A stretch of DNA of 64,000 nt from Allium sativum. Taxonomy: Eukaryota; Streptophyta; Magnoliopsida; Asparagales; Amaryllidaceae. Below, in pieces: positions 59,422 to 64,000 of this stretch (its first letter is position 1; the number at the start of each line of letters is the position of its first letter). A program made the translations under genes and the position numbers. Below the pieces are notes generated by a model that worked only from the letters and a program-made list of their open reading frames with translations, was not told the DNA's origin and ran no database searches. The stretch spans positions 91,284,599-91,348,598 of the forward strand of contig CM060911.1 of the NCBI GenBank assembly GCA_030737875.1, given 5' to 3'.

Positions 59422-61859
59422 GAAAACTCCAACCACTTGTTTAACTTTCAAAACTCTTTTCGAAAGAAAAGGTAATAGTAAGACCAGCCCACACATAAAC
59501 ACGGACGGTTTTTACCTTACTATAACCCAAAACACTTTGATATCAAATCCAATGATATTATAATAATGTCTACATCAAATAAATAACCAAATAGCAGAAC
59601 GCTTGCATCTCACGCTCCATATATATAGTATAAAATCAAAAACCTGCATGGCGCTTATTGGAGATTGGATTTCCAACATGACAAGGTATGGAACCACATT
59701 CCACCTTCCGACTGTGTATCTCTAGAGAGGAATACACTGGGTTCAACAAGAACATCTTGTAACCCGGCCCACACATGACCGACCACTCATTTCGCTTGAG
59801 TGTATCGAATGTATATCACCAACGGTTGGACTCAAACCACCGTTTCCCGAATGGGCAGAATCGATAGATTTAGAAACAAAAGGAATTTCTCTAGATAGAT
59901 GATTATACACCCTAATGGGAGCGACCCACATAGCCATGCTGCCTGCCCGATTTTTGTCCTTTCCCGGTTGTTGAGGCCTGAGGCTACGAATGCTTACCAT
60001 TCATTGATAACACAATCACTTTGAATGCCACATCGTCAGATCCGTTAATCACTAGTTGAGTTTGCACAAATATTCTGGATATTATGCTAAGGGATAAATC
60101 CGTTGCAACCATATACATTCATACAGACCAACCTATTTGATCATTGGAAATACTCTGTCAGACATTCGTCCATTTTCGTTCATTCTGGGATTGAACGAAG
60201 CCGAAGGCACTGTTTCTATAAATAGAAAAGCCCTTGCACTTTACTCCGTCTTCAATATATTCAGCATACTTGGTTCACAACGCTTATGCCGATACGGAGT
60301 GGTTCTTCGGATGATAATCCAACCGGTCTCTCCATATTGACAACGATGGTCAAAAACTTCGATAGTCTGTGATTTAACTATCGAATAAAAACAAGTGTTC
60401 AATCAACATATCAAACAAATCACTGGGCTCTTTAATTAATACTTCATTAATTAAATCACTTTTCCATTTCCTTATCAATATTTGTTAACCAAATATTTTC
60501 AATAATCAATCTTGCCCCTTATGCCATTTGGAAAACGTTTCCAAATATCAACTCCTTTTATTTTCTATATATTAGAAAATATCTCTATTTGCAATTGAAA
60601 CAATTTCAATCACTTATCTCTATCCCTTTTTGTTTGCAATATTCGATTTTTTATATTCACTTTACTATCGAATTCAATACGTCGATACAATGATTTCAAA
60701 TTATCAAAATATCTTAAAAATATTCTAACTCCTTAAATTCCCGGAAAAATTCGCCATAACCTCCCCTTTATCGGGAGCATCGGGAAATTTCAAATAGCTT
60801 CCCGGTATCTTCCTGAATCAAAAAGAAAAAGGAAAAGCCAAGCGGCTTGCCGATACGGCGCATAAAACCCATATATGAATTAAACATGTACCTTTTTGTC
60901 GGGCACCTAAATAAAAATCTTCATATACTCCATCCCATATCTGTTTAACACATATTCACCTGTTTGCAATTCAATTCAATACCATCTAATCGCTTGAATT
61001 CAGTTTCGCCCATTTATTCTTTAAATTGGCCCTTTTGCCTATTTCACTTTTTGTCGAACATAACATGTTCAAATTTGATTCCACTTGCTTATACAAATCA
61101 AATTCCTTTTTTTTTCCATTTCTAGTTTCATATTTGGTTTGAATATGAAATCACAAGTTAATCTACTTATTCACAGTTTGCTCGATTCAATCGTTTTAAC
61201 TAATTCATTTGTCAGTTTGCAAATTAACTCTTTTGCCTATAACACTTTGATATTTGAATATAACCTATCCAAATATATTTCAACTTGATTATACTAATTT
61301 AATTTCATTTTCAATTCACGTTCTATATTCGATTTCAAATATATATTTAAAAATTCCCTTCACCTTTCAAAGTTCATTGTCAAAATTCGATTAACTAACT
61401 TGTCTTTGTCTTAGTCAACTCTATTCAATAATCAAAATATGATTATTGATTTTAAAAACCATTTCTTTCACTTCACTTAAGTTCGCATATATTTTATAAC
61501 TCAAATCTGAGATTTTCTAAATAGAAACTTCGGATTTTATTTGCTTAAAAATCCTTTTATAAAATTAAATAAACCATTATGGTTTTAAAACGATTCTGGC
61601 GCTGCTTTTCTAAAAATTGATTTTGACATAACTCAAAATCTATACGACGAAATTCATAATTTTCTCTTTCATTTGAAAACTATTATCAAACCGGTCCTGA
61701 CGTTTCTTGTTTCAAAAAAATTCGACTTCAATTGAGTCCTGTATATTCGATTGAAGTTCGAATCGCTATTTTACGAACTGTAGCGCTGCGGCGAGTTCGT
61801 TTTAATTATATTTATAAATATAAACGTTAAACTTCTTTAAAATGAATTCAACTTCATTT

Positions 61860-62790
61860 AACTCCATTTGAATTCCTTGATTCAAATTCCAATCTCACTT
61901 TGAATTCCGTATTCAAAGTTCAATCCCTTTTCTATTTGATATTCAAATTCAATACTTAAATTTCTATTTGAATTCCCTATATTCAAATTCAATACTTGAA
62001 TTCATTTGAATTCTTTTATTCAAACTCTATTCTTAAATTCCATTTGAACTTCTATATTCCAATTTTTATATTTGAAATTTATTGAAATTCAAATATTCAA
62101 ACTCCTTTTTAAATTCTATATTTGAAATTCCATAGTTTAAAACTCATTTGAATTTCATATTCAAATCCCATAGATTAAATCCTATTTGAATTCAATTTGA
62201 ATCTCTTACATTCAAATTTCATTTTTCATTTCCGACCCCATTTGAATTTTTAATATTCAAATTCATTTTCAACACCATTTGAAATTCTAATATTCAAATT
62301 CAAATTCATTTTCAACACCATTTGAATTTCTAATATTCAAATTCATTTTCAACACCATTTGAATTTCTAATATTCAAATTCATTGGAATTCCCTTGAATT
62401 CCAATTCCATTTCAAAACTATTTGGATTTCCTATTTTGAAATCCTATTTCAATCCTACTTTGAAATCCTGCTTTCAAAGTTTATTTCAAATTCTATTTTT
62501 GAAATCTCATATTCAAATCTCTACTTGAATTCCTATATCCAATTCCATGTTCAAATTCAACACTTGAATTTCTATTTCAAATCTCAATTCAAATTTCATA
62601 TTTAAATTCCATTCAAATCTCTATTCAAATTTCACATTTGAATTCTTCTTTGAAATACTATATTTCAAATTCTATTCCATTCTTCTTTGAAATTCTATAT
62701 TTCAAATTCTATTCAAATTCTCTATATTCAAACACCATTTGAAAGTTCTATATTCAAATCCACCTTGGATTTTCTATTTGAATTCTAAAT
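61860..62790 (-). repeat. Degenerate AT-rich repeat field of ATTCAAATT/AATTTGAAT words
   Basis: Roughly 20-40 bp units of TTTGAATTTCTAATATTCAA type, with a clearer tandem stretch at 62225-62380 (ATTCATTTTCAACACCATTT). It corresponds in position to the 27-bp arrays of other LTRs. Open frames here are artefacts. Confidence 0.75.
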
Positions 62791-64000
62791 TCAAATTTTC
62801 TATTTCCTTTTCTTTTTGAATTCAAATTTCCATTCCCTTTTCGATTATTCAAATTCTATATTTAAATTTCCTTTTGAATCATATTTTCAAAACACTTGTA
62901 TTTCTACTTCTGAATTATCAAATGATAATTCTTTTCACTTCATTTATAACTTCGTTATAAAAGAACTATTTTTAATCTTCGTTATAAAAGAACTATTTAT
63001 AAACTTCGCTTATAAAGAAACTACTTGTTTTATTTTTCAAAACAAGTTTATATCTTTATTTCCTTTAAAATTTCAAATTCTATTTAATAATAGAATTTTC
63101 CCTTTTAAAATCTCAAATATCCTTTTTACGATATTTTTAAATATCATTACTTAAGCCCAGTGATAAATCACACAAAGCAACCAATTATTTATTTTTCTAA
63201 CACATCATATATAACAATATATATGCAAACAAATAAACAAACAGATAATATATTTTTGAGGAATCCAGTTGGATTCCTCCAACCTGTTTTTCCTGCATCC
63301 ACAGAATGTTAGCACATAAATAATACCCATTCTGCTTCGTGGCAGAATATCGCGGTATAGAAGGTCATCCACTAATCATAGCGTGGGGCGTATAGGGTAA
63401 TCATCCGCTATGAAACTGCGGGCATCCGCTAATGAGACTGCGGGAATCCAACCAATCAACAACCCAATATATATATATATAGCCTAAATAACTAATATAT
63501 ATAAAACAAGCAGAAAAATCCAAACAAGCAACAACAATTATTTTTAACGAAATAAAAATAATTCTAAAGGTGAGTGAGATTTACTCACCTGATTTTTACT
63601 GTGCTGAATATCCAGTCTAGTTCAAACCAAGTTTATTTCGAAGTATTCGTCATCTTGGTTCTAGTGTACTTCGCATTGCTCGAATCTAATATCATGAAAA
63701 TAAAGTATGATTTTTATAAGTTATTGAACGAATTAATTGATTACTCACTAAATAAAATTCCAATTTAAACCTTCATTCTATTTAAACGATTAATTTATAC
63801 ATTTTATTTCCTTATTGATTAATTTCCTCGATATACACTAATTATATGAACTAATTTATTTAAATCAAATTCCTAATTAGATAAACTAATTTCCTAGACA
63901 TAAAAATGAATTTAACCATTATATTAATTTAACTCTAACCATTTTACAAATAAAATTCTAAGCCTTTTACTACTTAAATTTGGATATAAATCAAACAAAT

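Larger units (their letters stand above)
58992..64000 (-). mobile_element. Family-B LTR in reverse, inserted in the 3' LTR of element B (runs off the window)
   Basis: On the + strand it starts TGAAACGACCCGCAAATCCG, the reverse complement of the LTR-B 3' end. The structured domain (59337-60350) matches element B. Positions 60716-60910 carry the interior-type module and 61690-61800 a U3-like module, so this LTR resembles 1-4525 in plan. At 63240-63310 it has the acceptor and start of exon 3 of the LTR-B frame (GGTTGGAGGAATCCAACTGG), shifted by one base. At 63581-63588 it has the intron-2 donor, but the sequence before that donor does not match exon 2. Confidence 0.88.

Overview
The window is nuclear DNA of a flowering plant, most probably a eudicot. 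It is about two-thirds A+T. It carries LTR retrotransposons whose primer-binding sites match the plant initiator tRNA-Met, a decayed plant cytokinin-activating (LOG) gene with introns, and plant-type TATA boxes and GT-AG introns. I see no rRNA or tRNA gene, no CRISPR array and no bacterial operon. There is no gag, reverse transcriptase or integrase reading frame anywhere, so every retroelement here is non-autonomous.

The original host DNA survives in pieces. They are 4526-12406, 33238-34811 and 41676-42880. They hold a LOG pseudogene (about 9752-10121), several old terminal-inverted-repeat remnants, and one small secreted-peptide gene. That gene (34706-34811 joined to 41676-41788) is cut in two by a 6.9-kb solo LTR. 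The sequence at 4526-5230 is a roughly 98% identical copy of the DNA downstream of this gene (42174-42880), so the locus looks tandemly duplicated, with the other gene copy lying left of the window.

Everything else is a nest of giant LTRs from two related families. Family A: the right part of a + strand LTR (1-4525); a full element with LTRs of about 6.5 kb and only 1.04 kb of internal DNA (12407-33232, target duplication GTAGA); a minus-strand solo LTR inside its 5' LTR (18821-25645, target duplication ATTCG); the minus-strand solo LTR in the peptide gene (34812-41670); and the first 673 bp of another LTR (42881-43553). Family B: a minus-strand LTR part (43554-47213); an element in + orientation with a 6180-bp LTR and 1.6 kb internal DNA (47214 to beyond the window); and a minus-strand LTR cutting the 3' LTR of that element (58992-64000).

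The LTRs have an unusual plan. A conserved start of about 0.9-1 kb is followed by a promoter and a leader exon that differs from copy to copy. Then comes a splice-donor-like site, several kilobases of AT-rich tandem repeats, and a 1.3-kb domain dense in hairpins that are kept by compensatory changes between families. In family B the leader region contains a three-exon frame open across two GT-AG introns. These points, together with a covarying 39-nt hairpin after the primer-binding site, are the main candidates for something undescribed.
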